Source: Pedobacter sp. SL55
Lineage (GTDB): Bacteria; Bacteroidota; Bacteroidia; Sphingobacteriales; Sphingobacteriaceae
Length of the DNA stretch: 64,000 nucleotides
Direction of reading: 5' to 3'
Assembly (NCBI RefSeq): GCF_026625705.1
Contig: NZ_CP113059.1
Coordinates: 2,356,001 to 2,420,000, forward strand
The notes beneath the pieces were generated by a model. The model had not been told where the DNA came from. It saw only the letters and a list, made by a program, of their open reading frames with translations, and did no database searches. Positions 18,259-28,692 of the stretch are shown here, piece by piece. Position 1 is the first letter of the stretch. Every line of letters starts with the position of its first letter. The position numbers and the translations under genes were made by a program.

Positions 18259-19137
18259 CTATGCTAAATTTTTCAGTTGCTCTGCAATTGCGGTATCAAG
18301 GTTTGTACTTGCTTTAACTAAAGGTAAACGAACATCGTCACCACAAATTCCCAACTGTTTTAAAGCTGCTTTTACACCTACTGGATTACCCTCTGCGAAA
18401 CATAACCTCGTAAATTCTAGTAAGCTTAAATGTGCTGGAGTAGCTTTAGCAAATTCTCCAGCTAAGCACAATCTAATCATGTCAGAAAACTGTCTTGGTA
18501 ACGCATTTCCGATTACAGAAATAACGCCAACCGCACCAATAGCCATCATCGGCAAAGCAACAGGGTCATCGCCAGAAATCAACATGAAATCTGCAGGTTT
18601 ATCTCTCATAATTTGGTTAAACTGATCGAAAGAACCAGCAGCATCTTTAATGCCAATCAAATTCTTGAAATCGTGAGCTAACCGACACGTAGTTTCAGGT
18701 GTCATATTGGAACCTGTTCTGCCTGGTACGTTATAAAGTAAAATAGGCAATGCACTAGTTTCACTTAAATATTTGTAGTGCTGATAGATACCTTCTTGGT
18801 TTGGTTTGTTGTAATAAGGGCTAACAGAAAGGATAGCACTGTAGCCATTACTTTCGAAAGTCTTAATTTCTTCAGCTACGCTTAACGTATCATTGCCTCC
18901 AATACCTGCCACTAAAGGCAAGCGACCGTTGTTAATTTCAGCGGTAAATTCCCACACCTTCTTCTTCTCGTCCTTGCTTAATGTGGCAGTTTCGCCAGTT
19001 GTACCTAAAGATACGAGGTATTCTATACCTCCATTAACCAAGTGATTGATCAGGCGTTCTAAACCCTGATAATCTACCGAGCCATCGGTGTTGAAAGGTG
19101 TGACCAATGCTACACCTGTTCCGTGAAATTTGTTCAT
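18259..19137 (-). CDS. dapA: DapA, 4-hydroxy-tetrahydrodipicolinate synthase
   Basis: A 292-residue TIM-barrel aldolase that condenses pyruvate with aspartate semialdehyde, the committed step to meso-DAP and lysine. Motifs: GTTGETATL (pyruvate carboxylate site), Tyr135 in YNVPGRTG, Schiff-base Lys164 in GIKDAAGS, and ISGDD. The length is normal. It is transcribed opposite to the dcw cluster. It supplies the DAP that MurE (DNPR motif) should use. Confidence 0.96.
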   Translation of the reverse strand: MNKFHGTGVALVTPFNTDGSVDYQGLERLINHLVNGGIEYLVSLGTTGETATLSKDEKKKVWEFTAEINNGRLPLVAGIGGNDTLSVAEEIKTFESNGYSAILSVSPYYNKPNQEGIYQHYKYLSETSALPILLYNVPGRTGSNMTPETTCRLAHDFKNLIGIKDAAGSFDQFNQIMRDKPADFMLISGDDPVALPMMAIGAVGVISVIGNALPRQFSDMIRLCLAGEFAKATPAHLSLLEFTRLCFAEGNPVGVKAALKQLGICGDDVRLPLVKASTNLDTAIAEQLKNLA

Positions 19138-19144
19138 TTTTTTA

Positions 19145-19225
19145 TATTAATTATTGAATTATTGAATGATAGAATTTTGAATGGATTAGCGACATTGCTA
19201 ATTATTCAATCATTTAATAATTTAC

Positions 19226-19240
<15 letters not shown>
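19145..19240. repeat. ATTGAAT/ATTCAAT phrase repeat between ligA and dapA
   Basis: GAATTATTGAATGATAGAAT on the left and TATTCAATCATTTAATAATT, then TACTCATTCAGTCATT, on the right bracket a small TAGC/GCTA hairpin. It belongs to the same phrase family as 2795-2882; its right edge overlaps the end of ligA. Confidence 0.5.
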
Positions 19241-21294
<2,054 letters not shown>

Positions 21295-21349
21295 TTAAAT
21301 TGAGAAATTATTGCGATTTAGAAAAGCAGTGCTATTGCTACTATAAAAA

Positions 21350-21449
21350 TGTGAGCCCCGTTATTCGCTACAAGGTTTAGTCCATTTGTCTTCGGCAAGC
21401 TCAAACTTCACGAACTAAACGCTTTTCGCTGCTACCGGGTTTAAATTGG
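21350..21449 (-). repeat. MITE-like repeat, copy 1 (inverted orientation)
   Basis: Read on the minus strand it begins TAAACCCGGTAGCAGCGAAA and ends GAATAACGGGGCTC, like the ends of copies at 21636-21778, 50008-50156 and 52888-53043. The interior contains a CTTCGGCAAGCTCAAACTTC stretch instead of the usual hairpin. Confidence 0.5.
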
Positions 21450-21468
21450 TTGTGGCGGTGCTGCTATT

Positions 21469-21633
21469 AGCTTTGACAAACCTTTAGCAAACGGAATAAA
21501 GGTTTGTCAAGGTTCATAGTAGTACAAACCTTTGTTTTCTGCTGGTTTTTGCAAGTTGGGCATAAGCTTTTACAAGCCTTTGGCAAACGGGATATAGGTT
21601 TGTCAAAGTTCATGGTAGCACAGACCTTTGTTG
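21469..21633 (+). repeat. Two tandem copies of a repeat with period 96 bp
   Basis: Copy 1 (about 21463-21536) and copy 2 (about 21560-21632) share AGCTTT, AGCAAACGG / GGCAAACGG, GGTTTGTCAA, GTTCAT.GTAG and ACCTTTGTT at a constant offset of 96 bp. Copy 1 also contains the perfect inverted repeat TTGACAAACCTTT / AAAGGTTTGTCAA (21473-21510). No coding potential was seen. Confidence 0.6.
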
Positions 21634-21635
21634 AT

Positions 21636-21778
21636 TAAACCCGATAAAAGTGTAAATACTTTTTGGAGCGTCATTTCGAACGTAGAGAGAAATCTGTTAC
21701 ATAGAAGCAATTTACTGCTTTCTGCGTTGGAAATGATGGCAGCAGAACACAAAAAGATTGTAACGATTAGCGGGACTT
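21636..21778 (+). repeat. MITE-like repeat, copy 2
   Basis: It begins TAAACCCGATAAAAGTG...ATACTTTTTG, contains a GTCATTTCGAACG hairpin (partner arm CGTTGGAAATGA), and ends ACAAAAAGATTGTAACGATT then AGCGGGACT. The two ends are imperfect inverted repeats of each other. The whole 21259-21923 gap holds only this and the neighbouring repeats. Confidence 0.6.
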
Positions 21779-21923
21779 TCGGAAGCGAAAAATTACTGCC
21801 CTAGCTTTTCTAATCAGTCAGCTTGTTGTAAACCAAAAACTTAACGACAATTGTTAAAAACTTCTGTCGTAAAAATGGGCTTCAAGTCTTATATTTACGC
21901 ATCCCATAAACTTTTTTTAGCAC

Positions 21924-24836
21924 ATGAGTGAAGAACTGGACGATTTAAACGAAACCAATTTACCCGAAGACCAAGATAGCGAAAGCCGTGTTGAAGAGCA
22001 AAAACACACGGTTATTCCAATTAATGGCTTATACGAAAACTGGTTTTTAGATTATGCTTCGTATGTAATTCTAGATAGGGCCGTACCGCACATTAACGAT
22101 GGTTTTAAACCCGTACAGCGCCGTATTATGCACTCGTTAAAGGAGATGGACGATGGCCGTTTTAACAAAGCTGCCAACGTGATTGGAAATACGATGAAGT
22201 ACCACCCGCATGGGGATGCCTCTATTGGGGATGCGATGGTACAAATTGGCCAAAAAGATTTATTGATTGACTGTCAGGGTAACTGGGGCGACCCGATTAC
22301 CGGCGACAGTGCCGCTGCACCACGTTACATCGAAGCTCGCCTGTCGAAGTTTGCGAACGATGTGGTTTTTAATGCAGATACTACCATTTGGTCGTTAAGT
22401 TACGATGGGCGTAATAACGAGCCGGTAACTTTGCCAGTGAAGTTTCCGTTATTGTTGGCGCAGGGAGCAGAAGGTATTGCCGTAGGTTTGGCCACCAAGA
22501 TTATGCCACATAACTTTAACGAGTTGTTGGATGCTTCTATTGAAGTTTTGAGAGGCGTGCGTCCAAACATTCTGCCCGACTTTTTTACGGGAGGTATGGC
22601 CGATTTTTCGAACTATAACGAAGGTCAGCGTGGTGGTAAAATTAGGGTGCGTGCTAAAATTACCGAAAGGGATAAAAAGACCCTGGTGATTACCGAAATT
22701 CCATACAGTACCACCACAGGTTCTTTGATTGATAGTGTGTTGTCTGCCAATGATAAAGGCAAAATCAAAATCAAGAAGATTGAAGATAACACCGCTGCAA
22801 ATGTAGAAATTGTGGTGCATTTGGCACCAGGTATTTCTCCTGACGTAACCATAGATGCGCTATATGCTTTCACCAATTGTGAGGTTTCTATATCACCAAA
22901 TACTTGTGTAATTAAGGATGATAAACCTCATTTTTTAAGCGTAAACGATATTTTAGAGCAAAATACAAAGTTTACCAAAGCTTTATTAAAGCAAGAACTG
23001 GAAATTCGTTTGCATGAGTTGCAAGAACGTGTGTTCTTTAGTTCGCTACTGAAAATTTTCATCCAAGAAGGGATGTACAAGAACCCAGAATACGAAAATT
23101 CTGGTGATTTTGATACGGTTGTGCAAGTGTTACATCGTTTGTTTGATCCGTTCAAAGCTTCTTTATATCGCGAAATACAGCCGGAAGATTTCAAAAAGCT
23201 AATCGACAAGCCGATGAGTAGCATCACTCGTTTTGATGTGAAAAAGGCAGATGAGATGATGAAAGCTTTGGAAGATGAGATGAAAACCGTAAGAGGTCAT
23301 CTGCGCCATTTAACGGATTACACGATTGCTTGGTTCGAAAAAATTAAAGCTAAGTACGGTAAAGGGCGTGAGCGTAAAACTGAGATTAGGTTATTTGATA
23401 GGGTAGAAGCGGCTAAAGTGGCGCTGGCCAACGTGAAACTGTACATGAACCGTGAGGATGGTTTTATTGGTACTGGTTTAAAAAAGGATGAGTTTGTAGG
23501 TGACTGTTCAGATATTGATGAGATCATCGTTTTCCGTGAGGATGGACGTTTTATTGTAACCAAAGTGGCCGATAAAACTTTCGTAGGTAAGCATATTATC
23601 CATGCTCAAGTTTTTAAGAAAGGCGATGAGCGTACGGTGTACAACATGATTTACAAAGACGGTGGTAGCGGAATTAGCTATATCAAACGTTTTTCTGTTT
23701 TAGGGGTAACCCGCGATAAAGAGTACGATTTGACTAAAGGCACCAAAGGCTCCAAAGTGTTATACTTTACAGCTAATCCAAACGGCGAGGCCGAGGTAGT
23801 TTCGGTACAACTGAAACCTCATTCGAAGCTGAAAAAACTGGTTATCGACATAGATTTTGCCAATGTGGCTATCAAAGGCCGCAGTTCTATGGGTAATATT
23901 GTAGTGAAATTTCCAATTAAAAAAGTGCTGTTAAAAACCAAAGGGATTTCTACTTTGGCGGGCATTAAAATTTGGTACGATGATATCTTAAAACGTTTAA
24001 ATGTTGACGGTAGAGGCAAGTATTTAGGCGAGTTTGATGGCGATGATAAGATTTTGCAAGTATACGAGAATGGAACTTACGAACTGAGTACCTTCGAGCT
24101 GAGCAACCACTTTGATCCGGGTATTGTTTTAATGCAGAAGTACAACCCAGAGCATGTGTATGGTGTGGTGCATTACGATGGCAAAGCTAAAAATTATTTC
24201 GTAAAACGATTTGTATTTGAAGTGCAGCCCGTGGGGAAAGTAGTGAGTTTCATTAGTGAAGAAAACGGCTCTAAAATGGTTTTCATTACAGGTAAAACCG
24301 ATGCCAAGCTAACCGTTGATGTAGAAAAAGGTAAAACTAAAACTCCTGAAACTTTAGAGCTAGAACTGGCGAGCTTAATTGATGTAAAGGGTTGGAAAGC
24401 TAATGGAAACCGATTGACACCACATACGGTAAAAAAAGTTGCTTTGGTTGATGCTGAGCTAGAAATTGGTTTAACGGAGCTGGAGGAGTCGCATTTTGAA
24501 GTAACCGAAGTGCACAGTGACCCCGCAACAAATGGAGAAGAAGATGATAGCGACGTTGAAGCGGTTAATGAAATTCATGTTAACGAAGTAACTCCAGAGG
24601 CCAATGAAGAAAGCCCTACTTTTGAAGCTTCTGAGGAGCCTAAGAAACCGAAACCTAGTTTTAAATCTGCTGCTAAACCTTTAGTGGTAGAAGAACCGAA
24701 GAAGGAAGAGGTTAAAACGGAAGCCGAAAGTGAAAAACCAGCTGAGCCTATTGTGCAGAAAAAGAAAATATCATTCGAGATTACTAATCCGGGAGATATT
24801 AAGATAGATGATAAAGGGCAGGGGTCGTTGTTTTAA
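21924..24836 (+). CDS. parC: DNA topoisomerase IV subunit A (ParC-type)
   Basis: A type IIA topoisomerase A subunit of 970 residues. The catalytic tyrosine is Y135 in AAAPRYIEARLS; upstream stands YHPHGDAS, the quinolone-determining region. The breakage-reunion domain is followed by a degenerate C-terminal propeller and a long acidic, P/E/K-rich tail (about 860-970). Bacteroidota ParC proteins carry such long tails, whereas GyrA would show the GyrA box, which I do not see. The usual partner gene parE is not adjacent here. ParC decatenates sister chromosomes with ParE. A TATATTTA box at 21890 is a weak promoter candidate. Confidence 0.88.
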   Translation: MSEELDDLNETNLPEDQDSESRVEEQKHTVIPINGLYENWFLDYASYVILDRAVPHINDGFKPVQRRIMHSLKEMDDGRFNKAANVIGNTMKYHPHGDASIGDAMVQIGQKDLLIDCQGNWGDPITGDSAAAPRYIEARLSKFANDVVFNADTTIWSLSYDGRNNEPVTLPVKFPLLLAQGAEGIAVGLATKIMPHNFNELLDASIEVLRGVRPNILPDFFTGGMADFSNYNEGQRGGKIRVRAKITERDKKTLVITEIPYSTTTGSLIDSVLSANDKGKIKIKKIEDNTAANVEIVVHLAPGISPDVTIDALYAFTNCEVSISPNTCVIKDDKPHFLSVNDILEQNTKFTKALLKQELEIRLHELQERVFFSSLLKIFIQEGMYKNPEYENSGDFDTVVQVLHRLFDPFKASLYREIQPEDFKKLIDKPMSSITRFDVKKADEMMKALEDEMKTVRGHLRHLTDYTIAWFEKIKAKYGKGRERKTEIRLFDRVEAAKVALANVKLYMNREDGFIGTGLKKDEFVGDCSDIDEIIVFREDGRFIVTKVADKTFVGKHIIHAQVFKKGDERTVYNMIYKDGGSGISYIKRFSVLGVTRDKEYDLTKGTKGSKVLYFTANPNGEAEVVSVQLKPHSKLKKLVIDIDFANVAIKGRSSMGNIVVKFPIKKVLLKTKGISTLAGIKIWYDDILKRLNVDGRGKYLGEFDGDDKILQVYENGTYELSTFELSNHFDPGIVLMQKYNPEHVYGVVHYDGKAKNYFVKRFVFEVQPVGKVVSFISEENGSKMVFITGKTDAKLTVDVEKGKTKTPETLELELASLIDVKGWKANGNRLTPHTVKKVALVDAELEIGLTELEESHFEVTEVHSDPATNGEEDDSDVEAVNEIHVNEVTPEANEESPTFEASEEPKKPKPSFKSAAKPLVVEEPKKEEVKTEAESEKPAEPIVQKKKISFEITNPGDIKIDDKGQGSLF

Positions 24837-24885
24837 AACTCAGTCTTTCATTGCCTCTCGCTTTGCATTGATATGTTTTCTACTA

Positions 24886-24918
24886 AGACTTACGAAGTTT
24901 TTAAAACTTCGTAAGTCT
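24886..24918. terminator. Perfect 16-bp palindrome after parC, probable terminator
   Basis: AGACTTACGAAGTTTT, one T, then its exact complement AAAACTTCGTAAGTCT. The T-rich stem centre and location suggest a terminator for parC, although no long T-run follows; it may be a palindromic repeat instead. Confidence 0.5.
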
Positions 24919-24936
24919 CCAATCGCCATATTTTTA

Positions 24937-24944
24937 TATCTTTG
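24937..24944 (+). promoter_or_regulatory. -7 box TATCTTTG before the TPP riboswitch
   Basis: An exact TAnnTTTG match 6-7 bases before the first conserved riboswitch nucleotide, placing the transcription start at the aptamer edge. No clear -33 TTTG is visible. Confidence 0.6.
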
Positions 24945-24949
24945 CCCAA

Positions 24950-25122
24950 CTCAAAGGGGTGCTTGTTAAATACCCAATATTTTTAGCAGGCTGAGATTAT
25001 ACCCATTTTGGAGGCATAAGCTTAAAAGCTTAGGGAGTAAGGTTTTTACCTCACGCCTTAACTTTAAACCTTATACCTTTCAAAAGCACCTGATGCGGAT
25101 AATACCGACGTAGGGATTTATT
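24950..25122 (+). ncRNA. TPP (thiamine pyrophosphate) riboswitch aptamer
   Basis: The conserved thi-box segments appear in order: AAAGGGGTGCTT (P1/P2 strand), CAGGCTGAGATTATACCC (J2-3, P3), an extended P3 arm of about 70 bases with internal complementarity (AAGCTTAAAAGCTTAGG and GGAGTAAGG.TTTTTACCTC), then AGCACCTGATGCGGATAATA and CCGACGTAGGG. These are the nucleotides that bind TPP. A weak downstream hairpin at 25141-25166 may be the expression platform. The controlled gene is the PnuC-family transporter at 25258. Confidence 0.93.
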
Positions 25123-25140
25123 TAGAGGTTTAAGCCAATT

Positions 25141-25166
25141 ACTGTTTCGCCCTGAAAGCAGTTTTC
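25141..25166 (+). terminator. Possible riboswitch expression-platform terminator
   Basis: CTGTTTC / GAAAGCAG around a GCCCT loop followed by TTTTC, just after the TPP aptamer. The stem has one bulge, so this is tentative. Confidence 0.4.
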
Positions 25167-25257
25167 AATGATTTTATTTTGAATTTACGGCATGCTAAGG
25201 CTCAACGCCCAACGCTATCCGCTAAACTATTAATCGCCTTTTGGCAAAATATTGAGA

Positions 25258-25884
25258 ATGGAAATTCAGGAATATCTTCGCTTGTTTGTGGAGCAGGTTA
25301 GGGCAACATCTATTTTAGAGTGGTTGGCCGTAGGTTTTGGCATTACCGAAGTATTATTAGCCAAGCGCAACCATATTGGTTTGTACCCAATGGGTATCAT
25401 AGCTATATTGTTATCGCTTTATTTAAAGCTCAACGCTAAATTATATGCCGAAAGCTTATTGAGTATGTACTACTTGGTCATGAGTATTTATGGCTGGGTA
25501 ATTTGGTCAAAGCGGAAAGCAAACAAACAGGCTGCTTTGCCAGTAAGTTGGACTACCAAAAAAGAACTGCAAATTGCCTTTGCCATCGCCATTGGCGGAT
25601 ACTTTATCTTATACTTTGCTTTAATCAACTTTACAGATTCTGATGTACCTATTTTAGATGCTTTTGTCTCGTCTGTGGCTTGGGCCGGGATGTGGCTTTT
25701 AGCCCGTCGTAAAATAGAAAACTGGATCTTTCTAAACGTTTCAAATATTGTTGCCATCCCACTCATGTGGCATAAAAACTTTGTGATGTTTGCTTTGCTC
25801 ACGCTATTTTTATTTATCGTAGCTATTTTTGGCTATTTCGACTGGAAGAAAATCTATAAAAAACAATTATTAAGTAAAAAGTAA
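25258..25884 (+). CDS. pnuT: PnuC-family transporter, probable thiamine transporter PnuT
   Basis: A membrane protein of about 208 residues with about seven hydrophobic segments and PnuC-family features (VLLAKRNHIGLYPMGI, YYLVMSIYGWVIW, and the C-terminal RRKIENWIFLNVSNIVAIPL). PnuC proteins import vitamins by facilitated diffusion with metabolic trapping; PnuC takes nicotinamide riboside and PnuT takes thiamine. The TPP riboswitch directly upstream makes thiamine by far the likelier substrate. ATG 25258 is preferred over the TTG at 25252. A TonB receptor and thiamine kinase, often neighbours of PnuT, are not adjacent. A run of AAAAGT repeats follows. Confidence 0.85.
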   Translation: MEIQEYLRLFVEQVRATSILEWLAVGFGITEVLLAKRNHIGLYPMGIIAILLSLYLKLNAKLYAESLLSMYYLVMSIYGWVIWSKRKANKQAALPVSWTTKKELQIAFAIAIGGYFILYFALINFTDSDVPILDAFVSSVAWAGMWLLARRKIENWIFLNVSNIVAIPLMWHKNFVMFALLTLFLFIVAIFGYFDWKKIYKKQLLSKK

Positions 25885-25942
25885 AAAGTAAAAAGTAAAA
25901 AGTCTAGTGCTTATTGCACAAATCTCAATACTCATATCTGAA
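25873..25942 (+). repeat. Composite AAAAGT / CTCAATACTCATATCT repeat (second copy)
   Basis: Four AAAAGT units, a spacer, then CAAATCTCAATACTCATATC and a few bases before an ATG: the same two-part arrangement as at 9985-10107 before murC. Confidence 0.55.
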
Positions 25943-27019
25943 ATGGAACAACTTACACCAACTTGGCAAGAAGCCATTTTGAAATTAGCACCTCAATCTG
26001 AAGCTTTAGGAGAACTACATCCAGATGTTTTGGAAATTGCCTATGAGCAAGAGTGGTTTAAACTTTATGTACCTATAGCTTACGGTGGGCCAGGTAAAAA
26101 ACTGCCAGAAATTTTAAGATTGGAAGAAGATTTGGCCTACGTAGATGGTAGCACAGCGTGGACGGTTACCCTTTGTAGTGGCGCTGGTTGGTTTGCTGGC
26201 TTCTTAGATGAGGAACTGGCTAAAGAGGTTTTTGCAGATAGAAAGGTTTGTTTCGCTGGCAGTGGTGCTGTTGGCGGTACGGCTCAAAAAACAGTAAATG
26301 GTTACCGCATAAACGGACATTGGAAATATGCCAGCGGTGCTTTACATGCTACTATTTTTACTGCAAATTGCGTGTTGCAAGATGAAAGTGGAGAGTATGT
26401 TTTGGATGAACACGGAAATCAGGTTGTTAAATCTTTTATCTTAAAAAGAGATGAAGTAGCAATACAATCTGGTTGGTCTTATTTTGGCTTGGTAGCTACA
26501 GGCAGCCATGCTTTTGATGTACATAATGTTGAAGTTCCTGCTAATCGTTCTTTTAAAATTAATGAACCAAAAGTTGCTGATGAAGGTTTTGATTATCCTT
26601 TTTTACAATTGGCAGAAACTACTTTGGCTGTTAACAGTTTGGGTATGGCTCGTCGATTTTTAGACTTAGTTAACGATAGCTTCTTTAATCGTTCGGGCTT
26701 TAAAAGATACACGCCAGCACAAGTTTCGTTTTTTGAGGACGAATTGATGAAATGTAAGCATACCTTAAGTACTATTCGAGAGCATTTTTACGAAGCATTT
26801 GATACGTCTTGGCATCAGCTAATTTATGAAGGAGAAATTGATGAAGCCTTGCTGAGCGATGTGAGTAGATTAAGCAGAGCCTTGGCTCATCAATCTAGAA
26901 GGGTGGTGGATACTTTATATCCTTACGCTGGTTTAGAGGCCGCAAAACGAGAAACAGAATTGAATAGGGTTTGGCGGGATTTACATACTGCTAGTCAGCA
27001 TGCGCTGTTGACTTTTTAG
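25943..27019 (+). CDS. Acyl-CoA dehydrogenase-fold flavoprotein
   Basis: A 358-residue protein with the acyl-CoA dehydrogenase layout: N-terminal helices (ELHPDVLEIAYEQEWFKLYVP), a central beta domain (GSTAWTVTLCSGAG, then GYRINGHWKYASGA) and a C-terminal helical bundle. The catalytic Glu position and FAD contacts cannot be assigned by eye. The text resembles the subgroup that includes flavin-dependent monooxygenases (HpaA/DszC-like) more than beta-oxidation enzymes. ATG 25943 is chosen because the upstream in-frame text is the phrase repeat. It lies 59 bp after the thiamine transporter gene and may share its transcript, but a thiamine role is not supported. Confidence 0.75.
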   Translation: MEQLTPTWQEAILKLAPQSEALGELHPDVLEIAYEQEWFKLYVPIAYGGPGKKLPEILRLEEDLAYVDGSTAWTVTLCSGAGWFAGFLDEELAKEVFADRKVCFAGSGAVGGTAQKTVNGYRINGHWKYASGALHATIFTANCVLQDESGEYVLDEHGNQVVKSFILKRDEVAIQSGWSYFGLVATGSHAFDVHNVEVPANRSFKINEPKVADEGFDYPFLQLAETTLAVNSLGMARRFLDLVNDSFFNRSGFKRYTPAQVSFFEDELMKCKHTLSTIREHFYEAFDTSWHQLIYEGEIDEALLSDVSRLSRALAHQSRRVVDTLYPYAGLEAAKRETELNRVWRDLHTASQHALLTF

Positions 27020-27054
27020 CTTGCTCATCCCAGCGTCTTTTCAACTGGAGTGCA

Positions 27055-27180
27055 AAGAAATGGAGAAATCTTTGAATTTTCTGTTATAGACAAAACATTT
27101 TTGCTCTTCGTACTTTTTGTTTTAGCAGTCGATTTATTGTAAAGTTGCTAGATTTCTCCTCGTTCCTCGTAGAAATGACG
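27055..27180. repeat. GTCATTTCGA-type palindromic repeat (partly degenerate)
   Basis: The left arm GAAATGGAGAAATCTTTG is weakly complementary to the right arm AGATTTCTCCTCGTTCCTCG followed by TAGAAATGACG, the same arms as at 18108-18190. Confidence 0.5.
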
Positions 27181-27194
27181 ACAAGCCCACAAAA

Positions 27195-27232
27195 TAAAAA
27201 AGGTGCTGAAAATTAATTCAACACCTTTTTTA
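27195..27232. terminator. Bidirectional terminator
   Basis: AAAAAGGTG.TGAA / TTCA.CACCTTTTT with a 5-base loop, A-run before and T-run after. It separates the converging acyl-CoA dehydrogenase-like and lipoprotein genes. Confidence 0.8.
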
Positions 27233-27248
27233 TATAAGACAAAGCTGT

Positions 27249-28295
27249 CTATTGATATTGAATGTAGATTGGTCTCGGTTTTAACTTAACCAACTCTTCT
27301 GGTGTCATTAACCTGTTTGGTGCTTTTTTCAAATCGTTTTTATAGAATAATTTAAAGCCAGTAAACTGTACAGGTTCGCTGTAAATAAAATGACGGTAAG
27401 TACCTAATTTCAAATCTGGTTCGCCCCAACCATCCATGTGCATTACCACTTGTACTTCTGGACGTAATTTGATATTTTGAGAATTGGTAACCATCTTTTT
27501 AGTAAAACGGTGCACCACAAATACCTTTGGAGGTAAATTGTATTTTTTTACCAAATTAGCCAGGTAACCAGAAACATAGTTGATTTCGCTAGCATCGTAG
27601 GTTCCAATTTTTCTCCCTGGTAATACTCCACCTTTCATCGAAAATTCTGGGTCAATTCCTAAATGTACGTTAGGCATCATTAAATATTTTTCTAATAAAG
27701 GTAGTTCTGCTTGAATGGTACTTAATGCCACTTGAATATCTAAAAACACAATCATGTTTTTGCGCATTTTGGCAATGGTTAAAACCGAGTCGATATGTTT
27801 AAAGGGCATGCGGTTACGGTATTTTCCATCTTTGCCAGGATCGCCGGCAGCAACAACAGCAATATAATGCAATGCAGGTTGTACAGGCGTAGAAGGGTCG
27901 GCTTTATTCCATTTAGCTACCTCTTTATCTAGCATATTAAGCATGGTTTTAGGTTCGTATTCGCCCAAAGCCCCCATTTTTTTAGAGTAAAGGTTTCCAT
28001 AATAGCACACAATACGTTTAAAAGGTAGTATAGCTCCATCTAGCGGAATAGGCTGGTTTTTTACTGGCCATTTGCCTGTGGTATCGCCATTGGCATTTGC
28101 CTTAACCAATTCATTGTACTTGGCGCTATCAACTGGAGTAATGGTGGTAACTTCTTCTTCAGTAGCTATGGTAGAGTCAGCCCCTTTTACGCCATTTTGG
28201 CCTTTTTTGTCTTTGGCATCAGAGGTGCAATGGGTAAATGTACATACGGTAGCTCCAGCTACCAAAACCATGCTTGCTATCTTGGTTAATTTCAT
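27249..28295 (-). CDS. Lipoprotein of unknown function, possibly TIM-barrel
   Basis: A 348-residue protein with a lipoprotein signal (residues 1-23; lipobox around TFTHC, Cys23), an acidic/threonine-rich linker to about residue 65, then a domain starting near LPFKRIVCYYGN. The domain includes PALHYIAVVAAGDPG, IVFLDIQVALST, VHLGIDPEFSMKGG and VMHMDGWGEP. The alternation of strands ending in D or E residues suggests a TIM-barrel like glycoside hydrolases, with acidic residues in DIQ and DPEF. I cannot name a family. A canonical promoter (28328-28362) lies upstream. Confidence 0.7.
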   Translation of the reverse strand: MKLTKIASMVLVAGATVCTFTHCTSDAKDKKGQNGVKGADSTIATEEEVTTITPVDSAKYNELVKANANGDTTGKWPVKNQPIPLDGAILPFKRIVCYYGNLYSKKMGALGEYEPKTMLNMLDKEVAKWNKADPSTPVQPALHYIAVVAAGDPGKDGKYRNRMPFKHIDSVLTIAKMRKNMIVFLDIQVALSTIQAELPLLEKYLMMPNVHLGIDPEFSMKGGVLPGRKIGTYDASEINYVSGYLANLVKKYNLPPKVFVVHRFTKKMVTNSQNIKLRPEVQVVMHMDGWGEPDLKLGTYRHFIYSEPVQFTGFKLFYKNDLKKAPNRLMTPEELVKLKPRPIYIQYQ

Positions 28296-28327
28296 TCTAT
28301 TTAATTGGTTTTTTAGTTAAATGTTTT

Positions 28328-28362
28328 CAAAGGTATCTGCTTTCACAGTTGATATGTTCAAA
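28328..28362 (-). promoter_or_regulatory. Bacteroidota-type promoter of the lipoprotein gene
   Basis: On the minus strand TTTG (28362-28359) and TACCTTTG (28335-28328), 23 bp apart, match the -33/-7 consensus. Confidence 0.55.
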
Positions 28363-28692
28363 TTTCAAAAATACATCATTTGCTATAAGTAGCTAATCAT
28401 ACTTATCAACATTAAAAATAAAAAAATACATGTAATATCAAAAAATTGTTTTTCAGGCAATTATCGTGAAAATTGAAAAAATTCTAATAATTATTTATAA
28501 TTAGTCTAAATAATTATTAATATTGTAGTGTAATCCTGCTAAAATAACTAGCACGGATTTATTCAGCTCAATTATTAATAGTTTGTTTTGTTTAGGGATG
28601 GCCTTCATGGATTTGGAGGCTTCTCTTTTATTTCCTAAATGATGTTCACAAGTGAATTTGGGGATAGGCTAAAAAATATGTTCTGGTTAGAT
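28363..28692. other. A/T-rich intergenic stretch, no gene recognised
   Basis: Very A/T-rich. The only clear structure is the inverted repeat AATAATTATTTA / TAAATAATTATT at 28486-28518. No open frame, tRNA or known RNA motif was recognised. Confidence 0.5.

Noticed and set aside
22449..22820. Long minus-strand frame inside parC
   Set aside because: It is antisense to a clearly real coding region, has no recognisable domain, and other such frames occur in every strong gene.
21924..24836. Naming the topoisomerase GyrA
   Set aside because: No GyrA box seen, and the length and acidic tail fit ParC; still, only a tree would settle it.
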